A DNA stretch of 64,000 nucleotides from Marinococcus luteus_A (GCF_034497705.1 NZ_JAXRUV010000003.1:62001-126000), one strand, 5' to 3'. Shown: positions 8,383 through 17,785, numbered from the stretch's first letter. Notes: generated by a model from the sequence alone, not told the origin. Numbers and translations are program-made.

Positions 8383-9537
8383 ATGCCTGCTATTTACGCA
8401 GATCATGCAGCCACGACGCCGCTTCATCCAGAAGTGGCAGAAGCTATGATCGATTCCATGAAAAAGCCGCCTGGAAACTCTTCGAGTGTCCACGAGTACG
8501 GGCGGAGGGCCAGAAAAAGACTCGACGGGGCCCGCCGTACGGTGGCGTCCTCCATAAATGCAAGTCCGAAAGAGATCGTATGGACGAGCGGAGGCACAGA
8601 GAGCAATAATCTGGCGCTCCGCGGTTTTATGCACGCCAACCAGGAGAAAGGGAACCACCTGGTAACAAGTGCCATTGAGCACCATGCTGTATTGCATACG
8701 GCCCAGGCGCTTGAGAAAGAAGGATTTCAGGTCACATACGTCCATCCCGATGAGCAGGGCATCGTTTCGGCGGAAAAAATTATGGCAGCAGTGACTGAGG
8801 AGACGGTACTGGTTTCATTAATGTATATAAACAATGAAACAGGAGTGGTACAGCCGGTCCATGAAGCTGCTGAAAAGCTTTCGGAAAAAGGTATTGCCTT
8901 CCATACCGATATGGTGCAGGCTTACGGACAGCTGCTGTTTGACGTGAAGGAAACACCGGTGACGATGGCAACAATGACGGCCCATAAAATTAACGGTCCT
9001 GCAGGAGCAGGAGGTTTATTCGTTCGTCAGGGCACCAAAATTCGTCCGGAATTAACGGGCGGGGAACAGGAAAGAAAACGTCGGGCAGGCACGGAAAATG
9101 TCGCTGCCGTCGAAGGCTTCGCCAAAGCTGCTGAGCTGCAGATGAACAGTCTGGAGAAACGCCGGCAGGAGCTCGAATCGCTCAGGGCGGCATTTTTAGC
9201 CGAGATTGACCGCAGCGGGATCTTTTATCAAATTAACGGCGAGTATGCAGAAAAAAGTCCGCATATTGTAAATGTGTATTTCCCTGGAATTCAGCTCGAA
9301 TCATTTCTTGTGCAGATGGATATGGAAGGTGTAGCTGTTTCAAGCGGGTCGGCATGCACGGCTGGGACTGTAGAACCGTCTCACGTCCTTGAAGCAATGT
9401 ACGGCAAAGACGCACGTATCTATGAATCTGTCCGGTTCAGCTTTGGGTATGGAAACACCGTGGAAGATATGAAAACCGCGGCGCACACGGCAGTGAAAAT
9501 ATGCCGGAAAATGGAGAAAAAGGAGGCTTTGAAATGA
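8383..9537 (+). CDS. iscS: Cysteine desulfurase (IscS/NifS family, YrvO-like)
   Basis: This 384-residue PLP enzyme removes sulfur from cysteine as a protein-bound persulfide. Visible features are the GGTESNNLA phosphate-binding segment, the PLP lysine in TAHKINGPAGAG and the catalytic loop cysteine in SSGSACTAG. It starts at ATG after a perfect AGGAGG. It overlaps mnmA by four bases (ATGA), the arrangement of B. subtilis yrvO-mnmA, where the desulfurase passes sulfur straight to MnmA for tRNA 2-thiouridine formation. A dedicated tRNA-thiolation role is therefore more likely than general Fe-S assembly, but that is inference from context. Confidence 0.94.
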   Translation: MPAIYADHAATTPLHPEVAEAMIDSMKKPPGNSSSVHEYGRRARKRLDGARRTVASSINASPKEIVWTSGGTESNNLALRGFMHANQEKGNHLVTSAIEHHAVLHTAQALEKEGFQVTYVHPDEQGIVSAEKIMAAVTEETVLVSLMYINNETGVVQPVHEAAEKLSEKGIAFHTDMVQAYGQLLFDVKETPVTMATMTAHKINGPAGAGGLFVRQGTKIRPELTGGEQERKRRAGTENVAAVEGFAKAAELQMNSLEKRRQELESLRAAFLAEIDRSGIFYQINGEYAEKSPHIVNVYFPGIQLESFLVQMDMEGVAVSSGSACTAGTVEPSHVLEAMYGKDARIYESVRFSFGYGNTVEDMKTAAHTAVKICRKMEKKEALK

Positions 9538-10631
9538 CCAGTGAAGATACACGGATTGTTGTAGGAATGTCCGGGGGAGTGGACTCCTCCGTTACGGCCG
9601 CTCTATTAAAAGAGCAGGGCTATGAAGTGATCGGTATTTTTATGAAAAATTGGGATGACACAGATGAGTCGGGGATGTGTACGGCAACGGAAGACTATGA
9701 AGACGTAATTGCGGTATGCAACCAATTGGATATCCCCTACTACGCTGTGAATTTTGAAAAAGAATACTGGGACCGGGTCTTTACGTACTTTCTGGAAGAA
9801 TACAAAGCCGGCCGTACCCCGAATCCTGACGTGATGTGCAACAAAGAAATTAAGTTTCGAGCTTTTATTGACCACGCGTTTAATCTCGGGGCAGATTACG
9901 TCGCGACCGGGCACTACGCACGTGTCGAACACACCGAAAGCGGGACGTATCTTCTGCGCGGAGTGGACAACAACAAGGACCAGACGTATTTTTTAAATCA
10001 GTTAAGCGAAGAGCAGCTGAGCCGCGTGCTGTTTCCACTCGGAGAGTATGATAAGTCTGAAGTACGGAAAATGGCGGAGGAGCGGGATCTTGAAACGGCT
10101 GGGAAAAAAGACAGCACTGGAATCTGCTTTATTGGAGAGCGGAATTTCAAGGATTTCCTGCAGGAGTACCTTCCAGCCCAGCCAGGTAATATGGAAAGTC
10201 CTGAAGGAGAAGTGAAGGGCCGCCACGATGGTTTGATGTACTACACGCTCGGCCAGCGCCAGGGGCTTGGTATCGGCGGCTCCGGTGAACCATGGTTTGT
10301 CGTGGACAAAGACATGGAACGTAACGTTTTGATTGTCGGGCAGGGCGGCAATCATAAGCGATTGTATTCCGAGCAGCTGACTGCCTCTGAACCTAACTGG
10401 ATTCATGAGCCGGAAGTTTTTCCATTTTCCTGCACTGCGAAATTCCGGTACCGCCAGAAAGACCAGGGCGTTACCGTCCATCAAAAAACAAATGGAGAAC
10501 TGCTCGTAGAGTTTGATGAACCGCAGCGGGCGGTTACTCCGGGACAGGCTGTAGTCTTTTATGACGGGGATGTATGTCTTGGAGGTGCAACAATAGAAGA
10601 AGCGATGATGAAGGAAAGCGTTGCAACGTAA
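9534..10631 (+). CDS. mnmA: tRNA-specific 2-thiouridylase MnmA
   Basis: MnmA adenylates and thiolates U34 of tRNA-Lys, -Glu and -Gln using sulfur from the adjacent desulfurase. The PP-loop ATP-binding motif GMSGGVDSSV is at the N-terminus, and the two catalytic cysteines are in PDVMCNKEIKF and DSTGICFIGERNF. The likely start is ATG 9534 (365 residues), overlapping the iscS stop and preceded by AAAGGAGG; an earlier in-frame start at 9501 lies deep in iscS and lacks a ribosome site. Length agrees with the family. Confidence 0.96.
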   Translation: MTSEDTRIVVGMSGGVDSSVTAALLKEQGYEVIGIFMKNWDDTDESGMCTATEDYEDVIAVCNQLDIPYYAVNFEKEYWDRVFTYFLEEYKAGRTPNPDVMCNKEIKFRAFIDHAFNLGADYVATGHYARVEHTESGTYLLRGVDNNKDQTYFLNQLSEEQLSRVLFPLGEYDKSEVRKMAEERDLETAGKKDSTGICFIGERNFKDFLQEYLPAQPGNMESPEGEVKGRHDGLMYYTLGQRQGLGIGGSGEPWFVVDKDMERNVLIVGQGGNHKRLYSEQLTASEPNWIHEPEVFPFSCTAKFRYRQKDQGVTVHQKTNGELLVEFDEPQRAVTPGQAVVFYDGDVCLGGATIEEAMMKESVAT

Positions 10632-10645
10632 CGTTTTCCTTTTTC
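10614..10645 (+). terminator. Probable terminator overlapping the mnmA stop codon
   Basis: GAAAGCGTT (10614-10622) pairs with AACGTTTTC (10630-10638, one G-U pair), followed by CTTTTTCTT. The stop codon lies at the loop edge. Confidence 0.5.
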
Positions 10646-10731
10646 TTGGTTCTTACTGTTTGCCGGTAAGGCTTTTCAATCACCCGGGAACGTGAAATAA
10701 TACAGAAACAAGACTTGAAAAGGATGATAGT

Positions 10732-11394
10732 ATGGATAAAAATCAGCAGGCAATGGAGCATTTACAAAACGGGGATTTTGAAGAAGCGGCAAGGCTTTTG
10801 AATGAGCAGATGGAAGCGGAGCCGAATGACCCTGTCGCGTACATAAACTTTGGTAACCTTCTCGCCGAAGCTGGGGAAGATGATAAAGCCATCCGTTTTT
10901 TCACGAAAGCACTGCAGATAGATGAAACAGCAGCCACAGCCTACTACGGGGCTGGCAACGTATTATATAACCGCGAAGAGTACGCTGAGGCCATTACGAT
11001 GTATAAAGGAGCCCAGCAGCAGGGGCTTGAAGACTCGAGTCTGTTTTTCATGCTCGGGCTGAGCTACCTGCAGTCCGACCGTCTTCCGTATGCGATTGCT
11101 AACTTCAAGCGCTCCGTGGAGCTCGATGAATCGGATGCCGAAGCCAGATATTATTACGCACTGTCGCTTGCCCAGCAGGAGGAAGTCGACCAGGCGGAAG
11201 CAGAATTTAAAAAAGTGGTGGAGCAGGATCCGGACCATGCTGATGCCCACTATAATCTGGGAGTGGCTGCTCTGTTTAATGAACGGGTGGAAGAAGCGCT
11301 CAGCTTCTTCGAGAAAGCACTTGAAGCAGAGCCTGAACACGCTTTGGCAGAGAACGGCAGACAGCAGGTTCAACAGCTGCTCAGCGAAAAGTGA
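10732..11394 (+). CDS. yrrB: Tetratricopeptide (TPR) repeat protein, YrrB-like
   Basis: The 220-residue protein consists of about six consecutive 34-residue TPR units from the N-terminus onward (for example AYINFGNLLAEAGEDDKAI, AYYGAGNVLYNREEYAEAI, AHYNLGVAALFNERVEEAL). It has no membrane segment or catalytic motif, so it is a protein-protein interaction scaffold. The position between mnmA and recD2 is that of B. subtilis yrrB, whose exact partner I do not know. The gene follows a terminator-like hairpin, so it may have its own promoter; it is separated by only nine bases from recD2 and probably shares its transcript. Confidence 0.9.
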   Translation: MDKNQQAMEHLQNGDFEEAARLLNEQMEAEPNDPVAYINFGNLLAEAGEDDKAIRFFTKALQIDETAATAYYGAGNVLYNREEYAEAITMYKGAQQQGLEDSSLFFMLGLSYLQSDRLPYAIANFKRSVELDESDAEARYYYALSLAQQEEVDQAEAEFKKVVEQDPDHADAHYNLGVAALFNERVEEALSFFEKALEAEPEHALAENGRQQVQQLLSEK

Positions 11395-11403
11395 GGTTGC
11401 GCT

Positions 11404-13698
11404 ATGGAGAACGGACACGGTGAACAGGAATTGCTCGAGCCCTACGTCCTCGGAACGGTGCAGCACGTTATATTTCGGAATGAAGAAAACGGCTACACAG
11501 TAGCGAAAGTAAAAATTAAAGAATCGATACCTGCTTTTGAAGAAAGCACAACGACCATCGTCGGCATTCTTCCGACGGTGGAAGCAAATGAACGGTATCG
11601 TTTTAACGGCGAGATTAAACAGCATCCGCGGTTTGGCACCCAGTATCAGGTCATCTCTTATCAAAAGGAAATACCGACCGAACGCTCAGCGTTAATTGAC
11701 TATTTATCGAGTGACCGGTTCCCTTACATCGGGCCAAAAACAGCAGAAAAATTGGTCGACCGCTTTGGGGCCAGGGTAATTGATGAGGTTCTCGAACGAC
11801 CGGAAGCCCTCGAAAAAATTCCCGGACTTAATGAAGAGAAACGCAGACAAATCCGCACCGCCATGCTCGAAAATCAGGGCATGGAGCATGCGATGACGCT
11901 TCTCGTACGCTACGGGTTCGGTACGGATCTTGGCGTGAAAATATACAACCAGTACCGTGAGCGGACCCTCGATATTATTCAGCATGATCCCTACCAGCTC
12001 GTCTGGGACGTGGACGGGGTCGGATTTACAAAAGCGGACCGGCTCGGGGAAAACACCGGCATTCAAAAAAATGACCCAAGCCGTCTGAAGGCGGGAGTGC
12101 TGTTTGAACTGTATGAACGGACGATGCAGGACGGGCATGTGTATATCCCGAAGCAGCAGCTGCTTGACAGTGCGGAGCAGCTGCTTGCAGACCCTGCCGT
12201 TACCATCGATCAGCAGGAGCTGAAGCTTGTCCTGCAGGAGCTTGTAAACGAAGAACGAGTGCAGATTGACGACGATCGTGTTTATATTGCTTCTTTGTAT
12301 TTTGCTGAAAAAGGGTTTGCAGGCAGGGTGCATAAGCTGCAGGAAGAAGCGGAAGAAAAAGAATATTCCCAGGCGGATCTGCTGCAGGCTCTCGGAGAAG
12401 TGGAAGAAAAGTTTGATATTGAGTATGCCGAACAGCAGAAGGAAGCGATACAGACGGCGATGGAAGAGCCGGTAATGCTGCTTACAGGCGGACCGGGGAC
12501 CGGAAAAACCACGATCATCCGGGCTATTGTGGAAGTTTACGCCTCGCTCTATGATGTTTCTCTGGACCCTTCCGAATATTCAGGCAAGAAGCCCTTCCCA
12601 GTACTGCTTGCTGCCCCGACCGGCCGGGCGGCGAAGCGGATGAAGGAGTCGACCGGCCTGCGGGCGGTGACGATTCATAAGCTGCTCGGGTTTAGCGGAG
12701 AAGGAGAAAACGAGCTTTTTGAAAAGGATGAGTATGAGCCTCTCGAAGGGGAACTGCTGATTGTCGATGAAGTATCGATGGTGGACATGTGGCTCGCCAA
12801 TCAGCTGATCCGTGCGGTCCCGAAAGGAATGAAGGTCGTGTTCGTTGGGGATGAGGATCAGCTTCCTTCGGTAGGACCGGGCCAGGTGCTTGGAGATTTA
12901 CTTGAAGCCGGTACTATTCCGACCGTGAGCTTGTCGGTGGTGTACAGGCAGACGAATCAGTCCTCGATTGTAGAGCTGGCCCACGCGATGAAGGAGGGGG
13001 GACTGCCGGACGATTTTGAACAGCCGTTTGAAGACCGGCGGTTTTTCCCGTGCACGAAAGCTCAGGTGGCCGATGTAGTGGAGAAAACGTGTGCCGGTGC
13101 TATTCGCAAAGGCTACGATCCGATGGACATTCAGGTGCTTGCCCCGATGTACCGGGGAGAGGCAGGGATTCACGCCTTGAATGAACGGCTGCAGGAAATG
13201 TTTAACCCCCGGACACCTCAAAAACGAAGTGTAACCTTCGGGGACGCTGTTTATCAGAAGGATGATATCGTTCTTCAGCTTGTAAACAACGGCGAAGAAG
13301 GTATATATAACGGGGATAAAGGGGTACTCGAAACGGTCTTTGAAGCAAAAGAAACTGTTGATAAAGAAATGCAGATTGTTTTTTCCTTTGATGAAAAGGA
13401 AGTCAGCTACACGCGCCAGGACCTTAAACAAATCACTCTTGCCTATTGCACTTCTATTCACAAGGCGCAGGGAAGTGAATTTCCCATCGTAGTCGTACCG
13501 ATGCTGATGTCCTACCGGCGGATGCTGCGCCGTAATTTATTGTACACAGCGATAACACGGGCAAAGGACTATTTAATTCTCTGTGGGGAAAAAGAAGCAT
13601 TTATGTATGCTGTAAAGCAGGAGTCGAAAAATGAACGCTATTCGCATCTTCGGGCACGCCTGAAGAACCGGGAGGAAGATCCGGAGGAGCAGGCTTGA
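11404..13698 (+). CDS. recD2: RecD2-type ATP-dependent DNA helicase
   Basis: This 764-residue protein is a superfamily 1B 5'-3' DNA helicase of the RecBC-independent RecD2 (YrrC) type, involved in replication fork progression and repair. The long N-terminal region (about 1-330) contains the OB-like domain and helix-hairpin-helix segments (FPYIGPKTAEKLVDRFG, LEKIPGLNEEKR). Then come Walker A TGGPGTGKTTI (about 360), Walker B LLIVDEVSMVDMWL, VFVGDEDQLPSVGPG, and the C-terminal motif CTSIHKAQGSEFP with YTAITRAK. Downstream, the alaS promoter begins inside its last codons. Confidence 0.95.
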   Translation: MENGHGEQELLEPYVLGTVQHVIFRNEENGYTVAKVKIKESIPAFEESTTTIVGILPTVEANERYRFNGEIKQHPRFGTQYQVISYQKEIPTERSALIDYLSSDRFPYIGPKTAEKLVDRFGARVIDEVLERPEALEKIPGLNEEKRRQIRTAMLENQGMEHAMTLLVRYGFGTDLGVKIYNQYRERTLDIIQHDPYQLVWDVDGVGFTKADRLGENTGIQKNDPSRLKAGVLFELYERTMQDGHVYIPKQQLLDSAEQLLADPAVTIDQQELKLVLQELVNEERVQIDDDRVYIASLYFAEKGFAGRVHKLQEEAEEKEYSQADLLQALGEVEEKFDIEYAEQQKEAIQTAMEEPVMLLTGGPGTGKTTIIRAIVEVYASLYDVSLDPSEYSGKKPFPVLLAAPTGRAAKRMKESTGLRAVTIHKLLGFSGEGENELFEKDEYEPLEGELLIVDEVSMVDMWLANQLIRAVPKGMKVVFVGDEDQLPSVGPGQVLGDLLEAGTIPTVSLSVVYRQTNQSSIVELAHAMKEGGLPDDFEQPFEDRRFFPCTKAQVADVVEKTCAGAIRKGYDPMDIQVLAPMYRGEAGIHALNERLQEMFNPRTPQKRSVTFGDAVYQKDDIVLQLVNNGEEGIYNGDKGVLETVFEAKETVDKEMQIVFSFDEKEVSYTRQDLKQITLAYCTSIHKAQGSEFPIVVVPMLMSYRRMLRRNLLYTAITRAKDYLILCGEKEAFMYAVKQESKNERYSHLRARLKNREEDPEEQA

Positions 13699-13723
13699 CA
13701 GAAAATACGGTTTCCTATATAAC
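13695..13723 (+). promoter_or_regulatory. Sigma-A promoter of the alaS T-box leader
   Basis: A perfect TTGACA (13695-13700) and TATAAC (13718-13723) are spaced by 17 bases. The -35 box overlaps the recD2 stop codon. Confidence 0.75.
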
Positions 13724-13729
13724 TGAAAC

Positions 13730-13957
13730 AGAATAACAAAAACAGTGATGGAACGAGTACGGTGGATATATTCTCACAGAGACCGGCAGCAGCGGCTGAA
13801 ACTGCCGGAGAACAACCCGCCCGAACGCTGCTCCGGAGTGCAGGAAAACCCTGTCGGATCATCCACGTTACGGGTGCTGAGTTGGCCGTGTTTATATGCG
13901 GCAACCAGGGTGGTAACGCGAGCACACTCGTCCCTGTTTTCAGGGGCGGGTTTTTTT
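13730..13957 (+). promoter_or_regulatory. T-box riboswitch (alanine), leader of alaS
   Basis: The leader carries the canonical T-box AGGGTGGTAACGCG (13907-13920), whose TGGT can pair with the ACCA end of uncharged tRNA-Ala. Upstream is a Stem I region with a GC-rich apical hairpin (CCGGCAG / CTGCCGG). The GCT at 13827-13829, following GAAC, is a candidate alanine specifier codon. The terminator is CGTCCCTG (13929-13936) pairing with CAGGGGCG (13941-13948), then seven T. High uncharged tRNA-Ala should favour the antiterminator and switch alaS on. The T-box and terminator are clear; the specifier placement is my reading. Confidence 0.92.
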
Positions 13958-14004
13958 AATGTGATTTATACGAAATGAAAAAATTCACGGGAGGCTGATC
14001 AATA

Positions 14005-16647
14005 ATGCCAGCATTAACATCTACTGAAGTCCGGCGGCGCTTTTTGGACTTTTTTGAGGAAAAAGGACATTCAATTGAGCCGAGCGCCTCGCTCGTTCCG
14101 CATGAGGATCCGACGCTTTTATGGATCAACAGCGGGGTAGCTACGATGAAAAAATACTTTGATGGACGGGTGATTCCTGAAAATCCGAGGCTTGCGAATG
14201 CCCAAAAGTCCATCCGGACAAACGATATTGAAAATGTTGGAAGAACGACGCGCCATCATACATTTTTTGAAATGCTCGGTAATTTCTCGATTGGCGACTA
14301 TTTTAAAAAAGAAGCTATCGAATGGGCATGGGAATTTTTAACGTCTGAGCGTTGGATAGGCTTTGATGAAAATAGGCTGTCGGTTACCGTTCATCCCGAG
14401 GATGACGAAGCGTACCAGTACTGGAGAGAAATTATCGGCCTTCCGGAGGAACGGGTTATCCGTCTCGAAGAAAACTTCTGGGATATCGGCCAGGGACCGA
14501 GTGGGCCAAATACGGAAATCTTTTATGACCGTGGAGACAGCTGGGGGGATGACCCCCGGGATCCGGAGATGTATCCGGGGGGAGAAAATGAGCGTTATTT
14601 AGAGGTATGGAACCTCGTATTTTCGCAGTTTAATCATAACGCCGATGATACGTACACCCCGCTTCCGAAGAAAAACATTGATACCGGCATGGGGCTTGAA
14701 CGGCTCGTCACCCTCGTTCAGGACGTACCGACAAATTTTGATACCGATCTTTTCCGGCCAATAATCCGGAAGGTAGAAGAAGTATCCGGAAGAACGTACG
14801 GGGAAAATGAAGAGCAGGATATTGCTTTTCGTCTGATTGCCGATCACGTCCGGACTGTCAGCTTCTCCATCGGGGATGGGGCACTTCCATCCAATGAAGG
14901 GCGTGGTTACATTCTGCGCCGTCTGCTCCGCCGTGCGGTACGTTATGCCGGCTGGCTCGGTCAGGAGGAGCCGTTCATGCACAGGCTGATAGGGGTCGTG
15001 GGCGAAATTATGGAAGACTATTATCCAGAAGTCCGTGAAAAGCAATCCTTTATTGAACGTGTGGTAAAAACCGAAGAAGAACGTTTTCATGAAACGCTCA
15101 CTGACGGGCTGAAAATGCTGAGGCAGGTGACAGAAAAAGCCCGTAACGAAGGGGAAACAGTCATTTCCGGTAAAGATGTTTTCCGCCTGTATGATACGTA
15201 TGGATTCCCACCTGACTTAACGGCGGAATACGTAGTAGACGAAGGTTTCGCGGTAGACAATGAAGAGTTCGAAGTGGAAATGGAAGCCCAGCGGAGCCGG
15301 GCGCGTGCGGCGAGAAAAGATAGTGGTTCGATGCAGACTCAGGACTCACTTCTGACCGATATCGATACAGAGAGTACGTTCGTCGGCTACGAGCATTTTG
15401 ACGTAGAAACAAGCGTTCAGATGCTGATTCACAATAAAGAACTCGTGGATACAGTCGGCGCCGGGGAACAGGTGCAGCTTATCCTGGAAAAAACCCCGTT
15501 TTATGCGGAAAGCGGCGGCCAGGTGGCAGACCGCGGCACGATCGTAAATGAAGCAGCGGAAATGCAAGCAGTAGTGGAAGATGTCCAGAAAGCTCCGAAC
15601 GGCCAGCATCTTCATACGGTACGAATTGAAAAAGGCTCGCTTCGCAAGGGGATGCATGTAAGAGCGTCCATCGAAGAAAATACTCGAAGAAGCATCATTA
15701 AAAACCATACGGCAACTCACCTGCTGCATCAGGCCCTTAAAGATGTGCTGGGTGAGCATGTCAATCAGGCAGGGTCGATTGTGACAGATAACCGCCTCCG
15801 TTTTGACTTTTCCCATTTCGGACAGGTCACTGAGGAGGAAATAAAGCGGATCGAGTACCTTGTAAACGAAAAAGTGTGGTCCAACGTGTCGGTGCTGATT
15901 GAAGAAAAAGGAATCAATGAAGCGAAGCAGATGGGAGCCACTGCATTATTTGGTGAAAAATACGGGGAAAGAGTGCGCGTAGTCCAGATCGGCGACTACA
16001 GTATTGAACTGTGCGGCGGCTGCCATGTCGGCAGCACCTCCGAAGTCGGGGTGTTCAAGATTACAGGAGAATCCGGAATTGGCGCTGGTACCCGACGCAT
16101 CGAAGCTGTTACCGGCCAGTATGCGTATGAATACTTTGAAAGCAGAATGCAGCTGCTTGAAGAAACAGGAAGCATCGTCCGGGCCCGTGCCATCGAAGAT
16201 ATCCCGCAGCGTGCAGAAGCTCTGCAGGAGCAGATCAGAAGCCTTCAAAAGGAAAATGAATCGCTGTCGCAGAAGCTGAGTAATCTTGAAGCCGGGGATC
16301 TTGCAGACGCGGCAGAAGAAATAAATGGTATTCCGGTGATTGCCAAAGAACTTCCAGGAGCAGATAAAGATACACTGCGGCAGACAGTAGATGAACTCAA
16401 ACAGAAGCTTGGAAGCGGTATTGTCGTGCTTGGAACATCGGAAGGGGAAAAAGTACAGCTTATTGCCGGAGTAACGAAAGATCTGACTGAACGGTACAAA
16501 GCAGGGGACATTGTGAAAAAAGCAGCGGAAGTATGCGGAGGCGGCGGAGGCGGCCGCCCGGATATGGCTCAGGCAGGAGGGAAACAGCCTGAGAAGCTTG
16601 GAGAAGCATTAGAAGAAGCGAAGAACTTTATCTTAACCCTTTCCTAA
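14005..16647 (+). CDS. alaS: Alanyl-tRNA synthetase
   Basis: The 880-residue protein has the complete bacterial AlaRS architecture: the class II catalytic domain (about 1-250, with FFEMLGNFSIGDYF and NTGMGLERL-like IDTGMGLERL), tRNA-recognition helices, the editing domain with HTATHLLH and CGGCHVG zinc ligands (about 565-680), a coiled coil (LQEQIRSLQKENESLSQKL) and a C-terminal DHHA1/C-Ala domain rich in glycine (CGGGGGGRPDMAQAGG). ATG 14005 is preceded by GGGAGG. Expression is controlled by the T-box directly upstream. Confidence 0.98.
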   Translation: MPALTSTEVRRRFLDFFEEKGHSIEPSASLVPHEDPTLLWINSGVATMKKYFDGRVIPENPRLANAQKSIRTNDIENVGRTTRHHTFFEMLGNFSIGDYFKKEAIEWAWEFLTSERWIGFDENRLSVTVHPEDDEAYQYWREIIGLPEERVIRLEENFWDIGQGPSGPNTEIFYDRGDSWGDDPRDPEMYPGGENERYLEVWNLVFSQFNHNADDTYTPLPKKNIDTGMGLERLVTLVQDVPTNFDTDLFRPIIRKVEEVSGRTYGENEEQDIAFRLIADHVRTVSFSIGDGALPSNEGRGYILRRLLRRAVRYAGWLGQEEPFMHRLIGVVGEIMEDYYPEVREKQSFIERVVKTEEERFHETLTDGLKMLRQVTEKARNEGETVISGKDVFRLYDTYGFPPDLTAEYVVDEGFAVDNEEFEVEMEAQRSRARAARKDSGSMQTQDSLLTDIDTESTFVGYEHFDVETSVQMLIHNKELVDTVGAGEQVQLILEKTPFYAESGGQVADRGTIVNEAAEMQAVVEDVQKAPNGQHLHTVRIEKGSLRKGMHVRASIEENTRRSIIKNHTATHLLHQALKDVLGEHVNQAGSIVTDNRLRFDFSHFGQVTEEEIKRIEYLVNEKVWSNVSVLIEEKGINEAKQMGATALFGEKYGERVRVVQIGDYSIELCGGCHVGSTSEVGVFKITGESGIGAGTRRIEAVTGQYAYEYFESRMQLLEETGSIVRARAIEDIPQRAEALQEQIRSLQKENESLSQKLSNLEAGDLADAAEEINGIPVIAKELPGADKDTLRQTVDELKQKLGSGIVVLGTSEGEKVQLIAGVTKDLTERYKAGDIVKKAAEVCGGGGGGRPDMAQAGGKQPEKLGEALEEAKNFILTLS

Positions 16648-16668
16648 ATACCCCTATCTCATGTACAA

Positions 16669-16757
16669 TATAATCGTCTATACAGTAATCGTATTAATTA
16701 CTGCAGTATAGGAAGGGAGCTTCTCCTCCCTTCTGCTTTTTATGAAATGACATTTCA
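16669..16757 (+). promoter_or_regulatory. Hairpin-rich leader/operator region in front of yrzL
   Basis: A TATAAT (16669-16674) is followed by an imperfect dyad in which CTATA (16678-16682) and CAGTAAT (16683-16689) pair with ATTACTG (16697-16703) and TATAG (16707-16711), then by a terminator-like hairpin (16712-16741). A second, tight palindrome TGAAATG-A-CATTTCA lies at 16743-16757. No good -35 box is visible. This could be the alaS terminator plus operators, or an attenuator controlling yrzL. Confidence 0.4.
16712..16741 (+). terminator. Terminator between alaS and yrzL
   Basis: GAAGGGAG (16712-16719) pairs perfectly with CTCCCTTC (16726-16733), followed by TGCTTTTTAT. The T tract is slightly interrupted. 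Confidence 0.65.
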
Positions 16758-16785
16758 TGAAAAGTCATCTGAGGAGGTGGAGGAA

Positions 16786-17055
16786 TTGGATACGAACGAC
16801 CGGACTGTACGTTTTAACCGAGAAGAAGATTCTTCCGACCCTAAGGCCGAAGAAGTTCTGCTTAGTGTGTATGAAGCGCTTGAGGAAAAAGGGTATAATC
16901 CAATCAACCAAATCGTGGGATATTTGCTTTCAGGCGATCCAGCCTATATCCCCCGTCATAAAGAAGCAAGAACGATCATCCGACAGCTCGAGCGGGATGA
17001 ATTAATCGAAGAATTAATTCGACACTATTTGAAGGACCACCAATCATCCTCGTGA
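16786..17055 (+). CDS. yrzL: IreB/DUF965 family regulatory phosphoprotein (YrzL)
   Basis: The conserved block EKGYNPINQIVGYLLSGDPA followed by YIPRHKEAR is diagnostic for the IreB family. In Enterococcus faecalis IreB is phosphorylated by the PASTA kinase IreK and affects antibiotic tolerance. TTG at 16786 is the better start (89 residues, the family length), because AGGAGGTGG lies just upstream; the ATG at 16747 would add 13 atypical residues. The gene overlaps ruvX by four bases (GTGA). The threonine pair used for phosphorylation in Enterococcus is not obviously conserved; here the N-terminus reads LDTNDRTVRF. Confidence 0.93.
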   Translation: MDTNDRTVRFNREEDSSDPKAEEVLLSVYEALEEKGYNPINQIVGYLLSGDPAYIPRHKEARTIIRQLERDELIEELIRHYLKDHQSSS

Positions 17056-17477
17056 AAAGAGCGCTTGGTATCGATGTCGGAAAAAAAAGAATCGGGATTG
17101 CCATCTCCGACGCGCTGGGCTGGACCGCCCAGGGTGTAGAAACGATTCATTTAAAAACGACAGAGCCGGACGAAGCTTTTCCGCGTATTCTTGAGCTGGT
17201 TAAAGAAAATGAAATCGAGCAGCTTGTGGTCGGTCTTCCTAAAAATATGGACGGGACGATTGGGGGCAGGGGGAAAGAATGTCAGGCATTCGCAGAGAAC
17301 CTTGAAGAATTTTCCTCACTGCCTGTAGCCATGTATGATGAACGATTGACAACGAAGGCGGCAGAACGCACACTGTTACAAGCAGATGTCAGCAGAAAAA
17401 AGCGCAAAAAAGTCGTAGACAAAATGGCAGCTGTGATGATTTTGCAGAGTTATTTGGACCATCAATCAAACTTATAG
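17052..17477 (+). CDS. ruvX: RuvX/YqgF family Holliday-junction resolvase-like nuclease
   Basis: This 141-residue RNase H-fold protein has the YqgF signatures: RALGIDVGKKRIGIA with the first catalytic aspartate, VVGLPKNMDGT, and the YDERLTT block near residue 95. In bacteria the family is linked to 16S rRNA 5'-end processing and possibly to Holliday junction cleavage. It starts at GTG inside the yrzL stop, so the two are translationally coupled, as in most Firmicutes (yrzL-yrrK-yrzB). Confidence 0.94.
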   Translation: MKRALGIDVGKKRIGIAISDALGWTAQGVETIHLKTTEPDEAFPRILELVKENEIEQLVVGLPKNMDGTIGGRGKECQAFAENLEEFSSLPVAMYDERLTTKAAERTLLQADVSRKKRKKVVDKMAAVMILQSYLDHQSNL

Positions 17478-17494
17478 TAAAGAGGTGAAATAAA

Positions 17495-17785
17495 ATGGCT
17501 GAAGAAGAAGAAAAAGAAAGAATTGTCATACCCGATGAGGACGGCAATGAACATTTATTTGACATCTTGTTTACATTCGACGCGGATGAGAGTGAGCAGT
17601 CCTACATTGTAGTGGTTCCATCAAGTGAAGCCGACAATGACGAAGTGGAGGTTTTTGCTTTCCGCTACGAGGAAGAAGGCGAAGGGGACGAGTCGGATAT
17701 AAACCTTTTCCCAATCGAATCTGACGAAGAATGGGAAATGGTCGAAGAAATGGTGAACACTTACAGTGCTAACGAGATGGAGTAG
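17495..17785 (+). CDS. yrzB: DUF1292 protein YrzB
   Basis: This very acidic 96-residue protein belongs to the DUF1292 family: IPDEDGNEHLFDILFTF, YIVVVPS and the C-terminal EWEMVEEMVNTY are family-typical. No biochemical function is established. It is the third gene of the conserved yrzL-ruvX-yrzB unit and is followed by a strong terminator. The ribosome site AGAGGTG precedes the ATG. Confidence 0.92.
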   Translation: MAEEEEKERIVIPDEDGNEHLFDILFTFDADESEQSYIVVVPSSEADNDEVEVFAFRYEEEGEGDESDINLFPIESDEEWEMVEEMVNTYSANEME

